This document shows, piece after piece, positions 48,445 to 62,107 of a stretch of DNA of 64,000 nucleotides (positions are counted from its first letter, which is position 1; each line of letters opens with the position of its first letter). This DNA comes from Bryum argenteum (Eukaryota > Streptophyta > Bryopsida > Bryales > Bryaceae). The stretch covers positions 4,218,501-4,282,500 of the forward strand of contig CM073325.1 in assembly GCA_037043015.1 (NCBI GenBank). The letters are read 5' to 3'. A program made the translations under genes and the position numbers. The notes under the pieces were generated by a model that searched no databases, was not told where the DNA came from, and saw nothing but the letters and a program-made list of their open reading frames with translations.

Positions 48445-48902
48445 CATTGATTTTGAATGTAGATTAAGTATTGTAGAATTTGGGTTAGTTGAGGGACATG
48501 GATTGAAAGTTTTTGAGAGTGTGCATGTTATTGTACATGAGAGCCACTTGGTAAAATCTTACGACGGTACTTTGCTTCACTCTTTCATGTCTACAGCGAA
48601 TCCGTTGTTTGGTACTGAGTTTGTTTTAAACCCACCAATAATGTTTAGGATCTTCAAGTTGGATTCCTCATCAAGTCTAGTTTTACTGGTTAAACTGAAA
48701 ATACATGTCAAAATGAAGTTACAAAACAGAGTTTCACGAACATGGTAGCATGGATTCATCATCGTGACGCACTCAGATTTTTCACAGTCCAATTCAGGCT
48801 TGATCCTTCTGCTACAAAAATACACTCTATCAAAAATTCATACAAAAACTATTTGGTATCTCAACATGTATCATCTGTTCCGTGGCTCTTGGGTACCAGG
48901 GA

Positions 48903-50318
48903 TTAAGTACTTGAGAGTGCGGCGTACTCCAGAGGAATGGGCTTTTGCGTGCTACAATCCAAGTACAAACCAGGGTCCACTCCACCGAAGAATTCCTGAA
49001 GAAAGTAGACATAATGGCCAACACGATCCTGCATGCGAGTGTCGTCGCCATGGCCGCACTCGCCATCACCGCCCTTGATGTTGATCGTCATCCCGAACCC
49101 CGGCTGCCGTGCCGCAAGGGTGTCGTTCCGATTCGGCACCCACTTTCCGACCATCACTTGATGCGGCGACGGCCTCTTCTTTGCCGGCGTCATCCAGTAC
49201 CATATCGCTGCTTGCCATGCCACTGTCTCGTTATAGCCTAGTATCTCCGGATGGGCCAAGAGATCTTGCCTTATTGCTTCCCCTGTCGGCCCGTAATTGT
49301 AATTCCTGCAAAATCTCTAAAAAATCAATCCTAGGATACAAGATTTATACAAGAAAGTAAGCTGGTAATGCGTGTACATTCTTTAACCCCATCCACTACA
49401 TTGAACATAGGAACCTTGGTGGAAATGGGTGCACGTAGAAAGCCGGATGGAACAGATGCTGATCGAGGAGGATGCATTGCTGGTAGATTACTTCATGTAT
49501 GAACTTTTGATAGATGTAAGTTAGGTGATCATGGAGAGTGTATTGTAATAGCAGACGGAACCGGGTACTCTGAACACTCAAAAAGGATACAGAAGCAATC
49601 ATAGTTTCGATTCAATTGTGAAGAATCATTAAAGATCACTGTATGGGTTGGTGAGACTTGCATGCAGTAATGGGAAAGAAACAGAGAAGTTTCCATGACA
49701 ACATCGATCTTAGAATTGGGCTAGGGTAAGAGAAGTACCAGTACAAAGGGAGAGCTCCGCGGCCGAAGTAAGAAGCGCCAGGAGCGCACGGGTAGAGAAG
49801 GTCATCTGCCTTGCAGAAATCCGTGCTTGGTGAGAGCTCTTGATGGTAGCACAGTCCCCATGCATACGGTCCGTCCTTCGATCCAGGCCACCCACCTTCA
49901 CAAGAACCATCGGTTCCATCACTCACAATCGATCGAACTTCAAGAACCAAGTGCAAGAATCATCGTTAAAGTGTTCGACATAATTACAGGAAGTTTCATG
50001 AGCGACATGCGCGAAGAAAGCAGCGAGCTCGCGCTTCTGAACGTCGTCGCCACCCACAGAGCCGAAACCGGCTTTCGTGAACAGATTGGCAGCGGACAGG
50101 AAGCTGCCATAGCTCCAAAACTCCCTTGCATGCGAGACGCGGTCGTTGCGGTGCATGAACATCCCCTCGAACATCTCCAGTTTAAACACCTCGCTCAGGG
50201 TCTTGTTGCACCCCGCCGCTTTCGGGCATTGATGATGACTACTGCCCTCCACCACCCCGAGCATTACTAGTGTCGCCAGTACCCACAGCGCGCGCACTAC
50301 TCGTACCGCCATAGCCAT
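48903..50318 (-). CDS. Glycoside hydrolase family 19 chitinase, secreted
   Basis: Three exons, 50318-49988, 49895-49739 and 49305-48903, encode 296 residues. It hydrolyses chitin beta-1,4 links and is probably secreted for defence or wall-related roles. Residues 1-29 look like a signal peptide ([20 protein letters not shown]). The mature part is a GH19 domain: [27 protein letters not shown] with the catalytic Glu in [48 protein letters not shown] and a C-terminal [19 protein letters not shown]. No hevein-type chitin-binding domain is seen, so it is class II-like. The first intron uses an AAG acceptor, chosen because only it restores the conserved HETS-GWP junction in phase. It converges with the upstream CD2BP2-like gene, with 458 bp between the stops. 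Confidence 0.93.
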
Positions 50319-53300
50319 TGCTATCAATCAAACGCTTGCTTGAATCAAGCTACCTCGAGCTAGCTACTCAGTCGGATCCTTCTTCATGCACCATTTACGA
50401 TGCATGCAACAAGCAGTCATCTAGAGCTTAGAGTGCAGTTACAGCAGCCAACTGAATTTGAATCGAAAATGAATTGATGCTGAACACTTGATCGATCCGT
50501 CCCTTCCGATGCAAATCCGGCACTGATGGTTGGATGTCGAGAATTTGGATGATTCCGGGATCCGTATTGAAATTGCCAAGGAGCATGCCCCTAGAGTAAT
50601 TTGAGGGCCGCGAGCCCCATTTCTATATTCAAAATTATCAAAAATGGTCTTGTGGGGTCTCCACGGATTCTAGGGTGCCTCCCTATTAGCTACCACAAAC
50701 CTTTGCCCTTGTGCCACATGGTTTTACTAAGAGCAGAAGATTGGAAAATTTGGAATCATTCTTCTAAGAATTGTGTTTCATTTTTTAGCTGAATTAGTAA
50801 ATAATGTGAATATGGAATTTATAATGGTTCATATTGAATCAACTCTCAAAGCTTATATGTACGTGATACAAAATTCACTTCTGTAGACCATTTTGAGTAC
50901 TCCTTTATCATAAGGCGGCTCCATTATGATAAGGTTATTGCACTAGTAGATATATTGTCCAAAATGTTGTCGATAATCACATGACGGAAATGACATGAGG
51001 GATTAATTTTCGCAAACACATACAACTCAGTCATTATAAAACATAATTATAAATAAGATAAGTAAGCTATATGTCATTACGTACATCAATCCTTCATGTC
51101 ATTTCAGTGACGTCATTACTTATTACATACAACATTTTCAAAAATATTTTCACTAGTATTAGTCAAGGATTTTAATATAAGATTCTTTTATATTAAATTT
51201 TACTGATAATTTCACATACTCTTGACATACTCTTGAATTATGTATGGTCAATGACATAAAAGGTACATTCCTCGTATTGCGAATCATATTTGGTTCCTCT
51301 ATAATTCATAGTTTGAAACATCGATGCTATTGCATTAGTCACAATGTGGAAAAATCTCAGTGTCCTTGATTCAATGATAGTTAATATGAAATCTTATCAA
51401 ATCTATGGATATCATGAAGGAGAGAGGCCTTGGTATATAAAATATAGAAGGGATTGGGTCAACTATAGTAAAGAAAACTTCTTATTAAAACTAGTTCATT
51501 CATTGTTGAGTACCAAGGAGAAATTATCACAAGAAAAATGAGATGTTATTATATGTTACGCAATTAATACTATGCACAAATATTTTGATCATGATGAAAA
51601 ACATTGGTAGGAAATTGGGTGGTGAACACTCATACTCGATTAATGCCCTTACTTTAATGTTAGGTTATGCATTTACCATTGAGGATAATGAAAAACCACA
51701 ATTTAGTTGATTTGGGCTCTCGCCCTTAGATACACAATGCATCAACCTATATGAAGAGGGAAGATTGGTGGAAGTATGAGCACATTATGAGAAGCACGCT
51801 TTTACACTTGAAGTCATTGTCTTTGTCTTTGAGAGTCGCATGATACAGATTGAAGGGTACTTAAAATATAGACAATAAATTAGACTTGTGGGCTTGATTA
51901 CCTTTGGGTAGTTTTTTGCTTCTCTTCTACAACCCATTGCTTGTGTAACTGTGGAAGATGGATTGGCGTACGCACATGACACAATGTACATGTGCATAGT
52001 GAGATTTTATTTTCTTTCCAACACTAATGCTTGCTGGTTTTGTCAATACGTAAGTGTAGCATTGGTGGGTTCTTCAATGCTTATACACCATATCTATCAA
52101 TCACATTATGATGGACATCGGAGAAAAAGAACTCTTTAAACAGGATTAATTCGTGTTGATATTGTCACGGATTTCAATGTCACCATTGTCACTCAACCTT
52201 ACCACCAATCAAAAGCATTTTCACCATGACTTTTTGAGCCTCAAACCTAAAATTAGCATGATGGAGGTGGTTAGCTCAAGCCACACCATAATGAAGACAA
52301 AGTGTATAATTTAACAACAATGAGCATGCCATTATCCACAATCAACTATTTACAAGAATTACTTGGGTGAATTAACTTCACCTCTCAAATGGTTACTACT
52401 TACCATTTTCCTACATCCCAAACCCCAACCTCTCCCACACGCCTACATGCCACTACCAAAAATCCCCAACCCCCATACATTCTACAATCTTGACACAAAC
52501 TTTAAGCTCCAGTTTTCCAACCCAACAAACTGGAAATAAGTCTTTAAACTTTCTTGTCATGAAAATGCACATGTAAAAATTTAAAAAATATAGATTAAAA
52601 AAATAAAAATAAATAAATAAATACTACTTTCAATACTAGCATAAGTCCAGTATAAATAAGACTCCACAATTACATTGCGCATATACAAATATGGCTCCTG
52701 AGTGGGGAGCCTCCACCTTTTACCACAACTATAATATAGTTACAATCACTCAGCTGAAGCTATGCCAAAAAGCAGCTGAAGTGCGGAAGAATGATAAGTA
52801 CAGTAGGAAGTCAAAATTAATGATCAACCAAACCGTAAAGAAACAAAAAACTAAGGCTGAGTTTAAGGGTGAGTTTACACTAGAGCCACGGCCATTAGCA
52901 TGCAAATGGGCCCCAAGTGCCATGAATAAAAATGTAACTCGAGTGCATTTATTGTCCACACATGGCCTCCAAAATTATGGGAACCCACCATTTGGAAGCT
53001 CTTTTGAGAGGCTTCAGGCCATGTCAATGACATTTAATGGCTCATTAAAAACTAATTTGGTGTAAGACAAATATCACTGAATGTCATAGGACCCCACTCC
53101 CACTGTAAACTCCTTGAGGTTAGCCTTCTCATCAACACCCATGAGGAGCTCTATCTCAATGGCCCCAACTCCAAAGACAGCCTCCTCTCCCAGAGTAAAG
53201 TGGCCCTAACAGGCCCATCGAGCAGGTCAAGAAAAGGGTACCTAAGTTACGTTTGAACGACGATTAAGTGAACCTAAAAAAGAATTCAGGAGGCAGCAAA

Positions 53301-53484
53301 AGTCAGCCTCCACTCCCAGTGTAAACTGGCCCTAACGGCTCCTTCGAGCAGGTCAAAAAGAGGGTAACTAAGTTCCGTTAAAACGACAGTTAAGAGTACC
53401 TAGAAGGGAATTCAGGAGGCAACAATAAAATATGCCACTGAAAACATAGAGCACAACTGAGTTAAGTTACCATACGGGGTGGTG
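50319..53484. other. Gene-free region between the chitinase promoter and the ABCB 3' end
   Basis: AT-rich. Small open frames at 51344-51541 and 52691-53065 have no recognisable relatives or splice context. Short A-rich simple sequence lies near 52600. The promoter of the chitinase should lie just above 50318, but no element is clear enough to call. Confidence 0.4.
53176..53430. repeat. Tandem duplication of about 127 bp downstream of ABCB
   Basis: Two diverged direct copies, 53176-53304 and 53305-53430, share CAGCCTCC, GGCCCTAAC, TCGAGCAGGTCAA and AATTCAGGAGGCA in the same order. They lie within about 310 bp of the ABCB stop, probably in or near its 3' UTR. Confidence 0.75.
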
Positions 53485-56400
53485 TCACGACGAGGACATA
53501 TGGAGGCGTACAAGAGCATGATAAGCTCCATTCTCACGAGCCATCAGCTCCTCATGTTTTCCCTGCTCAACAATTCCCCCGTTCTTCACCACAGCAATGA
53601 CATCGGCGTTTCGAATAGTGGACAGACGATGGGCCACAATGATGGTAGTTCGGTCCACCATGATGCGGTCAAGAGCCTCCTGCACGGCATGCTCGGATTC
53701 AGCGTCCAGGGCACTCGTTGCCTCGTCCAGCAGCAATATTTTCGGATCCTTCACGATTGCCCTTGCTATTGCAACTCTCTGCTTTTGACCTCCTGACAAC
53801 TGAACGCCACGCTCTCCTACGGTTGTGTCGTATCCTTCAGGCAACGCTGTGATGAACTTATGACAGTTGGATGCTTTGGCGGCGGCTTCAAGCTCCGCTT
53901 CCGTCACTGCTTCGTCTGTACCATACACAATATTGGCTCTTATGGAAGTGTTGAAAAGCACCGGTTCCTGGCTCACCAACCCCAATTGACGACGGAGCCA
54001 TCGCACTTGCAACTCTCTTATGTTCACACCATCCAGCAGAATTGAACCACCGTCCACGTCATAGAACCGCTCTAGAAGTGAAATCACCGTGCTCTTCCCT
54101 GAGCCCGACTCGCCAACAAGTGCAACAGTCTGCACCTCAAATCCAAAACATAGCAATCAGTTTAGGTAGATATGACAACCGCTCTAAAGAGTCCGTCACA
54201 AAGCCAGAGTAATTCTTCAAAGACAAACACTGATAAATTGGTGGGACTTACCTTGCCAGCATGCACGGTGAGGCTCAGATCCCTGAATATGGGAATTGTA
54301 GGCCGGGACGGATAAGTGAAGCTCACATTGCGAAGCTCAATATCCCCATAAACTGCCTTCAACGTCTTTCCGGACATGTCAAATGGATCGATGATTGATT
54401 TTCGATCTAGGAGCTCGAACACAGAATTCACGGCGAGCTTGGTCTTCGTTAAATCAGGTGTCAAGCTGGCGTTTTGCGAGACACCAATAGCACTCATGGC
54501 GATGGCAAAGAAGACCTTGAAAACATCGCCGAAGCTCGTTTTTCCCTGGTCCACCAATTTCGCTCCGAACCAAAACGAAAGTGCATAGCACGCAAAGAGG
54601 ACGAAGTTGGAGAAACCTAAGCCTGTTCCACTGATATATCCTTGCCGTATTCCACTCTGCAGTGGTTTCTTGCACTTCTCGTTGTACAAATTCACCACTT
54701 TCTCTTCAGCGCAGAACGACGACACAGTTCGAATGCTCGAAATTGCATCGTTTGCAACACGACTTGCGTCCTCGTATGCTGACTGCACATACAGCAACGA
54801 TTGTGTTAAATCCATGAATGCCACACAAGGACTCCGAAAAGCGAATGCTGGAAGTTATAACACCACACGAAGTGGAAACGGTACCTTGGCATCGTTGCTG
54901 AAACCGCTCATTAATTTCATCTGGAAATACCCTTGTGAGCCCAAGAGAGGAACAAGGGCAAGGACCAGAAGAGAGAGCCGCCAGTCGGCGCTGAAAGCTA
55001 TGGCTAGTCCAGTAACAACAGTACCAATGTTCTGCACGATTATTGACAGGGTGTCTGCCACCATACTCTTCACAGCTGCTGCGTCCGTAGAAAGACGTGC
55101 ACCGATCGAGCCACTGCAATTTGATCAAACAACGCTGTAAGAATATTGTGTAATTGCAGATATTAGTCAAGTCGTGCCTCGAAGCAAACCTCACCTGCCA
55201 TTATCGTCCTCATCGAACCACGCCACTTCATTCCTCAACACCTTATCAAAGGTAAGTCTGCGCAGGCGACGAATGAGCCGATGGCCTATCACCGCAAATG
55301 TGTAGAACTGTGTCGGGGCAACGATGAAAATGCCACATGCTAGTACTAAGTACATCAGAGACCAGAAATTCGCATCACGTCTCAGCTTCGCCTTATCCGG
55401 TTGATAATAAGTAGCGATGAGATTCGACAGCAGAAGTCCGAAGATTGGAAACACGGTCCCGTTCGCAAGGGCGGCAATTCCGCCAACGATGAAATACGGA
55501 GTTTCAGGTTTACTGTAAGAGACGAGTCGGAATATTGAGGATTCAGCCCTGTGCTTCTTCGTCTTATCCCCCGTCTCAACGTCAGCTTCACCACTTCTGC
55601 CACTCCTTCCAGCTTGGTCATGTACACTCCGTGACGCACTTCGGGACTTGCGAAAGATACTAAGACCGCTACTGCCACGTGATCCTTTGCTCAGAGATCT
55701 GCTAATCGTTCCCGCCTCGCCCTCGCCCTCGACCTCGACATGCGTCACATCTTTGAACATTTCTTCGTCCTGCTGTCTGTGTATCTGCTGCAATCGAACT
55801 AGCTGTGTATACGCTCCATCCGGTTGGCGTAGAAGTTGGTCGTGTGTTCCTGTAGATTCACAGAACTATGTCAGAGACCATTCGTACGAAACCTCGAACT
55901 GCTCGTATTTGGACGCAATTATCGTTGTTTCCAGTGACGAGATCCCCCAAAGCTAGATGTAGGAACGCGGTGTAACCCAGATAGAGAACTCCTTACCTGT
56001 TTCCACGACCACCCCTCGTTGTATGACGGCTATAAGATCGGCATTCCGGATGGTAGTAAGTCGATGTGCAACCACGATTGTAGTGCGACCAACCATAACC
56101 TTCTCGAGTGCCTCTTGAACAACATGCTCGGATTGAGCGTCCAACGCACTCGTTGCTTCATCCAGCAGCAGAATTTTTGGATCCTTCAGTATGGCTCTCG
56201 CGATCGCAATTCGCTGCTTCTGACCTCCTGACAGCTGTATTCCCCGTTCCCCAACTTGAGTTGCGTAACCTTTCGGCATCTTGGTAATGAAACTGGCTGC
56301 ATTTGCTAAGGCAGCTGCTGCTTCAACCTCCTCATCTGTAGCGCCGTCCACTGCGTACGCGATGTTGTCTCTTATTGAGGTACCAAACAATACCGGCTCC

Positions 56401-59400
56401 TGACTCACGAGCCCGATCTGCTGCCTCAGCCACCGCAACTGAACTGTCTTGATGTCCACACCATCTATTAGCACTTGACCTGCATCTGGATCGTAAAACC
56501 TCTCCACGAGACTCACCACTGTGGATTTGCCACTGCAGAAAAGCGGACAAACAGAAAGATCAATCGGTGAGCTGTGGACTGCAAGACACCAAATAGAATA
56601 ACCAAGAAAACCAAGGAATCTCACCTTCCACTTTCTCCCACTAACGCAACGGTGGTTCCAGCAGCAATAGATAGGTTGAAGTTTCTGAAGATGGGCACAT
56701 CTGGACGACTAGGATAGGTGAAATCCACGTTTCGCAGCTCAACATCACCTCGTAGAGTCTTCAGGATTTCACCACCAAGGTTGTAAGCATCGATCAGGGG
56801 CTTCCGCTTGATGACCTCAAACATTTTGTACGCTGCTGCTTTACCAGATGCGAAAGCTTGAATGCACGGTGAGGCTTGACCCAAAGAACTACACAAACAA
56901 CACAGGAATCGTCAGTCATTGCACGAATCAGGTGTATCAAAGAACAACGCAGCTTTGACAATAAATGACTCTGAAACTACTGGCAAAAAGAATTGTGCAG
57001 GCAGCAAGCGACAACAACCTCTGAAATAGCACGAGCATGAACAACTTACCCCCCACCAGTAAGAACAGCGAATACAACACTGAGTACGGCCCCTCCCGAT
57101 AGGCCGTCGTTGATCACAAGCACGGAACCATACCACATCGCGAGAGCATAGCTAGCGAACATAACAAAAAGTGCAAAGCCGAGACCAAAACCAGCAGCAG
57201 CTCCCGAACGAATCCCCAATTTCTCAGCCTTTGCTATTGAGCGATCATATTCAGCTACAGATTTCTTCTCACCGGTGTATGATAACACCTGCATTAAACA
57301 TCAGCACAAATTGATTGATCAGCAAAAATGAGGGTGGACAACACTCATCAGGCTAAAAACTTGCAGTTCTCTGGCCTCTTACCGTTCGTATTGAGCTAAC
57401 CACTTGCTCCACGGTTGAGCCCGCTTCAGCATAGGCATTCTGGCCGGAGCTCGACAGCCTAGACATCACCATCGCCATCACAGCGCCTGAGAGTACCAGA
57501 AGGGGTAACGTAGCCACCATGACCAGAGTCAATTTCCATCCTTTTGCAAATGCAACTGCAAATCCAGCGAAGAACATTGCCACTAACTGCAAGAACTTCC
57601 CGACCTGTCACCAAAGCCAACATTCACATGTAAGATCCCAGGAACCAATCCAGGTCAGGCCCTGCACGTCCAGCTCAGAATTACTCCGACACCGAGCAGC
57701 AGATTCGAGTCCAGCACTACTTGTTTCCAAGTCCTAAATCTGGCAAGCCCACTGAAACTACTACTATCATTTCAAAAAAGACAAAGAACAATTACTCCGT
57801 GGAGAAGCATAGGTATGATCGTGTAACCAACACTACCTTTTCGCCAATTGCGTCTTGAATGAGAATAGTATCCCCAGACATCCGACTAATCACCTCGCCT
57901 GTAGTCGTCTCTTGATCAAAAAATGGAATATCTTGCCTCAAGATCGCCTTCAGGTACAGACCCCTGATACGCGCTGCTTGACGCTCTCCAGTTATCATCC
58001 AACATGTGATCTCTACATCCCAAGTACAATGGCTGGAGATAGATAAGAAACTAGAAATTTATGTGATACTCTCCTGCATAAATTGCGATCAGGAGATGCA
58101 CCCACGATCAATTCAGGAGCGGAAGTCAAAGAAATCACGAACCAAAACTCACCCAAGTATGATGCCACTGCAGCTCCAATACCGATATAGACAAATTTTA
58201 CTGCCACCTGCACACGTCCGAGAAACATTCTCAACGACGAAACCTCACCTAAGAAAGCAGATCACCGAAGAAATGATACAAGAATACTTGTGATAACAAA
58301 CATTCATCACAAGATTGCCAAGAATTCCGCAACTGAATAATTGGAAACGTAAGCTACAACCGTCCATCTCTGCTTCTGTGAGTGTCAAGAAGATAAGTTC
58401 TGAACTAGAATACTCAGAACTTATCCTTCGAGCTGTACGTCACCAATGTAAATGCTTTACTTTCCCCAACAGTGCTACATATCAGATCATGCAACTTCAT
58501 TTTAAGAATAATGTGAAATAGGGAAAGGTCATATTCTTTCTACAGACTGATTTAGACAACTACTTTCTCAAATTCGACAATACGAGCTCTTGATTGACTT
58601 GTTCGAGATCATAAGTTACACAGATTCCGAGTTCCAAACCACGATTAGCACGATGAAACTCAACCTAAGTGGCAATGCACGATGTCATGAAAAGTCCCTA
58701 AGTTCTTGTCAAGTACTGACTGGCTATTTATCTATTGGTGCACTTCACCAGGAATAGACGCTAAACAGTTGCATGCGTCTACTCACCAACACATTCAAAT
58801 ACGTCACAATTGACTGTTCAATATAATGGATGTCCTCAAGTTTCACAAGGAAATTCTTCTGCCTGGCATTCAACTTTAACACCATAAAAAATATGTGACT
58901 CAATAATCACATCAACATATGCCAGGCATCAGAGTTCAGGTCGTCCAAACTCCACGAATTATCAGGCCGACTAACCAAGCAAATGTTACCAACTTCGGGA
59001 CCACCATTTACCGTGATGCTGCAACATGTCGACGTAACTCAATGAAAGTTTCGATTACGAGAGCGACGTGACGTTAAAAGTGAGAACAGAAAGAGAAGTG
59101 CACACCTTTGAGACTGCGTCGACCACCACACTTGTGTTGGTTTGGTTGTTGCCAAAAGCATTGGTGAGGTCACCAAAAATGAGTGTCATCAGTGGCATAG
59201 ACACACCATTCGCGATTGCACCGATAGAACCGATGATCATAAGCAAATAATCCCATCGGTCCGCAAACGCAAAAAGCTTGCGGAATGGTACAACACGCGG
59301 ACTCTCCTTCGCTACCTTCTCCTTCTTCTCCTCCGAGCTTGCGGTTACCTTCTGAACCTTCGCTTTCGCAATGTCAACACTGCGTACCGGAACATCATCC

Positions 59401-59462
59401 TGCTGGAGAGCAGCCACAGCATTGGCGGGCGCTGTGATATCCGGAATCGGATGATCCGCCAT
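53485..59462 (-). CDS. ABCB: ABC transporter subfamily B, full-size (MDR/P-glycoprotein type)
   Basis: Eleven exons, 5' to 3': 59462-59106, 58207-58153, 58012-57837, 57604-57383, 57288-57050, 56888-56625, 56532-55997, 55849-55195, 55113-54885, 54782-54252 and 54129-53485. They give 1302 residues in TMD1-NBD1-TMD2-NBD2 order. It is an ATP-driven membrane exporter; plant relatives move auxin and diverse organic compounds, but no substrate can be assigned here. TMD1 contains [19 protein letters not shown] and [23 protein letters not shown]1 has Walker [10 protein letters not shown] near 434, signature LSGGQKQR near 538 and Walker [14 protein letters not shown] charged linker precedes TMD2, and NBD2 repeats all motifs with Walker A near 1094. 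Both catalytic sites look intact, and an intron splits the first Walker A codon for Ser. The start ATG is followed by a hydrophilic leader before the first membrane span. Confidence 0.96.
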
Positions 59463-60737
59463 TGCGACGCCCTTCGCTCCAATCCGCGATTTGTTAACTC
59501 TTCCAATCTCGACAACACAATTTCGTAAACATGCACCGCAGCGTCACAGCTAATCTTGAACTGACCCTAAACCTGCACAAACAGCGATGTCGTCAAATCT
59601 CGCCCTCTACATACACAACCTCCTGAAAATTCAACCTCAAAATGCCTCCCATCCCCACCAAAAACGTTCCAAAATTCGAAAAAAAATAAATTCTAACAGT
59701 CGATCATTCATAAACCTCAAACAAATCCTGAATCCTGTACGCTTTCCTAGCACACCACGATCTACCATTAAATGGACTACACTTTCGCACCAGAAGTAGC
59801 AAAACCCTGACTACGACGCCAAGGAACGGTAAAAGCCTCAATAATCTTACAACGATGATCTCTCCTCTCTACGTAACACCAAAATAGCAGTTACTTCTTT
59901 CGCTCGAATCATTATTCCTGTACATCTTTTCGAAAAACCTGCCCCGAGCGAAGCGCCAACTCAAAAACAAACCGCTGTTCATACGAACACCCTAAGTACC
60001 GACTCAACAAAGGACCAGTAAAAAATTCTCGCTGAGTGCCTGTAAAAAGTCCGCTTCTGCACCATCGAGTTCTCTCTCCACAGGATTCTACTGTAAACTC
60101 AATGACGTTACTACGTATAGCCTGGGATCAGCGAATCCTTTGTGCCAACCAATTCGAAAAGATTCAAGAGATTCAAGAAAGGTTCTATTTGCTTACAAAA
60201 GATTGAGTTCAACCTGTCCGGGTGCAGACTGAAGATTGAAATCTCAAAATCTCTAAATCTGCGAGCCTGTCTCGAACGAAACTCAGGATCCCTGGCTGGA
60301 CTATGCAGTCAAGGAGGATTCACCGCCAAATTTGTCGATCTGAGACTCTTATTATGCTGGTTTGGGACACGACCGCAATCTAAAAGGGCCGCACAATGCG
60401 ATTGGGACATGTTGCTGCACGTAAACGGCAGTGATGATCGCCGCTTCGAAGGCGAGCCTACAAAGGACTTGTCTCGAGTGTTCTGCACCGAGGCATATAA
60501 AGCTCCCTCTTCCGCCGCCACCGGTTCATCCGGTTACCGGTTCCTTGCCTACCGGACCGACCCAGTGCTGGTCACTGACGTCTTCGGAATGTTCCATGGC
60601 CTAGTGGCAACATAAATGGCTGCTCCTCTCCTTTTGCCGTTGGATTTTCGCTTTTTCGGAATTTAATAAATATAATGATTATCTGGCACAACTGCAAGGC
60701 TCTGTTCACACGGGGAGCCATTTCGCTTAATTAGCGT
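59463..60737 (-). promoter_or_regulatory. Upstream region of the ABCB gene
   Basis: About 1.27 kb between the ABCB start codon and the SINE at 60738. A plus-strand frame at 60142-60615 (157 codons) has no recognisable domain. The more GC-rich segment 60380-60620 probably marks the promoter. A TATAAA-like site is present near 60495 but on the plus strand, so it is not assigned to ABCB. Confidence 0.35.
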
Positions 60738-61146
60738 GAAGAAGAAGAACTCTAGATAGATAGAAACTCCGGTCCCTTTCTAAGTGGTCGGCCTCAATGA
60801 AGTGTCCGTTCATAACGCTAATATCCCGATGGCCACTGGACAAGGAGAAATTGGAACAATACTGCTTCCCCCTCCGGACAAGGGGAGATTGGAACAATAC
60901 TACTTCCCCCTCTCAAGGGTCGAGACTATGATTACGCTAGTTTCTAACTAGTTAGAAGTGCCTTGAAGATACTTCACATCGTATCCCCCCAAAGGGCTTT
61001 GAGGTACCCATACAGCAAGGTCCAAGTACCCCCTACAATAGTTGGGTGGACTATAGTGGTGAGCACCAGGGCGGCATGGGGAATAGAACCCACGACCTCT
61101 TGATTGGAGGCCATGAGCCCTAACCACCAAGCCAAGGCTTGTGGTG
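60738..61146 (-). mobile_element. Full-length SINE, second copy, with internal tandem duplication
   Basis: On the minus strand it starts near the CACAAGCC motif, with an A-box-like TGGCTTGGTGGTTAGGGC, a B box GGTTCTATTCC and the body blocks GTGGTGCTCACCACTAT and GGTACCTCAAAGCCCTTTG shared with 28163-28511, and it ends in a (TTC)n tail. It is about 60 bp longer than the other copy, mainly because a 38 bp block containing GGAACAATACT is present twice at 60838-60915. Confidence 0.8.
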
Positions 61147-61268
61147 CCTAGAAGAACTCTGAATCTATTGAGGTACATGAATAGGGTGTTTGTTCATCTA
61201 TCCTTGTATGTATGTTCAAAAACCATCAAACCATTGGTGCGACTACCGTATCTCCGCTTGTGGTGAAC
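61147..61268 (-). mobile_element. SINE 3'-domain fragment abutting a full SINE
   Basis: On the minus strand it matches the 3' third of the SINE (GTTCACC, CATACAT, CACCCTATTCATG, GAGTTCTTCT) and runs directly into the head of the SINE at 60738-61146. This gives a head-to-tail arrangement, either an insertion into the tail of an older copy or a dimer. Confidence 0.6.
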
Positions 61269-61738
61269 ATTGTTTTTCTTTTTTACTTAGCTTCTAAACA
61301 AGAGTTGTTGATTAGTCTTACAAATGTGAAGTGTAAAAGCATAGCACGTCACCATAGTTGTTACAACATTAATTTTTAGGAATTAACTGCAAATATGAGA
61401 GCATGCGACCTTTCTTGCAAGGGAAAGAATTTATTGGAATTGGTGCAATTTGTGGCTTAAAGAAACGACAAAGAGCATTAATTGTACAGGCGGTTCGAAT
61501 TGAACAATAATCTCACTTTGTGTGGTAGAAATGTTACGCTCATTTAAGATGGTATGAGTTATGACATACGTTTTTTGTGAAGACAATTTAGTACTAGGAT
61601 TTCGAAACATGTACATGTTTTAACATTTGAAGTCAATGTTATTTATCATTCGTATTCTGAGTTGTAAGCTCATTTTAAGGCTTAAAATTTGTATGTCACT
61701 CGGATGTGAGCATCTCCAACCAGTCAATCAAGCCTTAA

Positions 61739-62103
61739 CTCTTAAACGCCCAAGCAAGCCCGAGGGGCTTGATTCCAAGAGAATCTTCATTGTACCTCTC
61801 ACTGTACTCAACTTTTCAGTTATATTCTGATGTCAAACTGGTCACCTTCTTATTAGGCATTCAAAATGTGAAATTTTACAAAATTTCAAATCGCAATTTG
61901 TATGAATGATTTTGTGCTTTGAAAGGATTGTGGTAGGTAAGTTGGGGTTGTACATAACCTTGTAGGAGGTTTCAAGCTCTTCATTGATTGGTCCATTCAT
62001 GATGCCCAAGTTCAAAAAGTGCACTATTCATGGTGCCCAAGTCCAAAAGATGTTGTGATCCAATTTTTGACTGCCCGTTTTAGACCCCATGGGCGTTTAA
62101 GGG
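61739..62103 (+). mobile_element. TTAA-flanked MITE, second copy
   Basis: Same family as 2760-3089, with about 35 bp more sequence near the 3' part caused by a local duplication around ATGCCCAAG. TTAA lies at 61735-61738 and 62104-62107. The left end reads CTCTTAAACGCCC (one change) and the right end GGGCGTTTAAGGG. Confidence 0.8.
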
Positions 62104-62107
62104 TTAA

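Noticed and set aside
51344-51541. 65-codon frame considered as a transposase remnant
   Set aside because: No motif of any transposase family could be identified, so no call is made.
60142-60615. Plus-strand open frame of 157 codons upstream of ABCB
   Set aside because: No recognisable similarity or splice context, and it lies where the ABCB promoter is expected.
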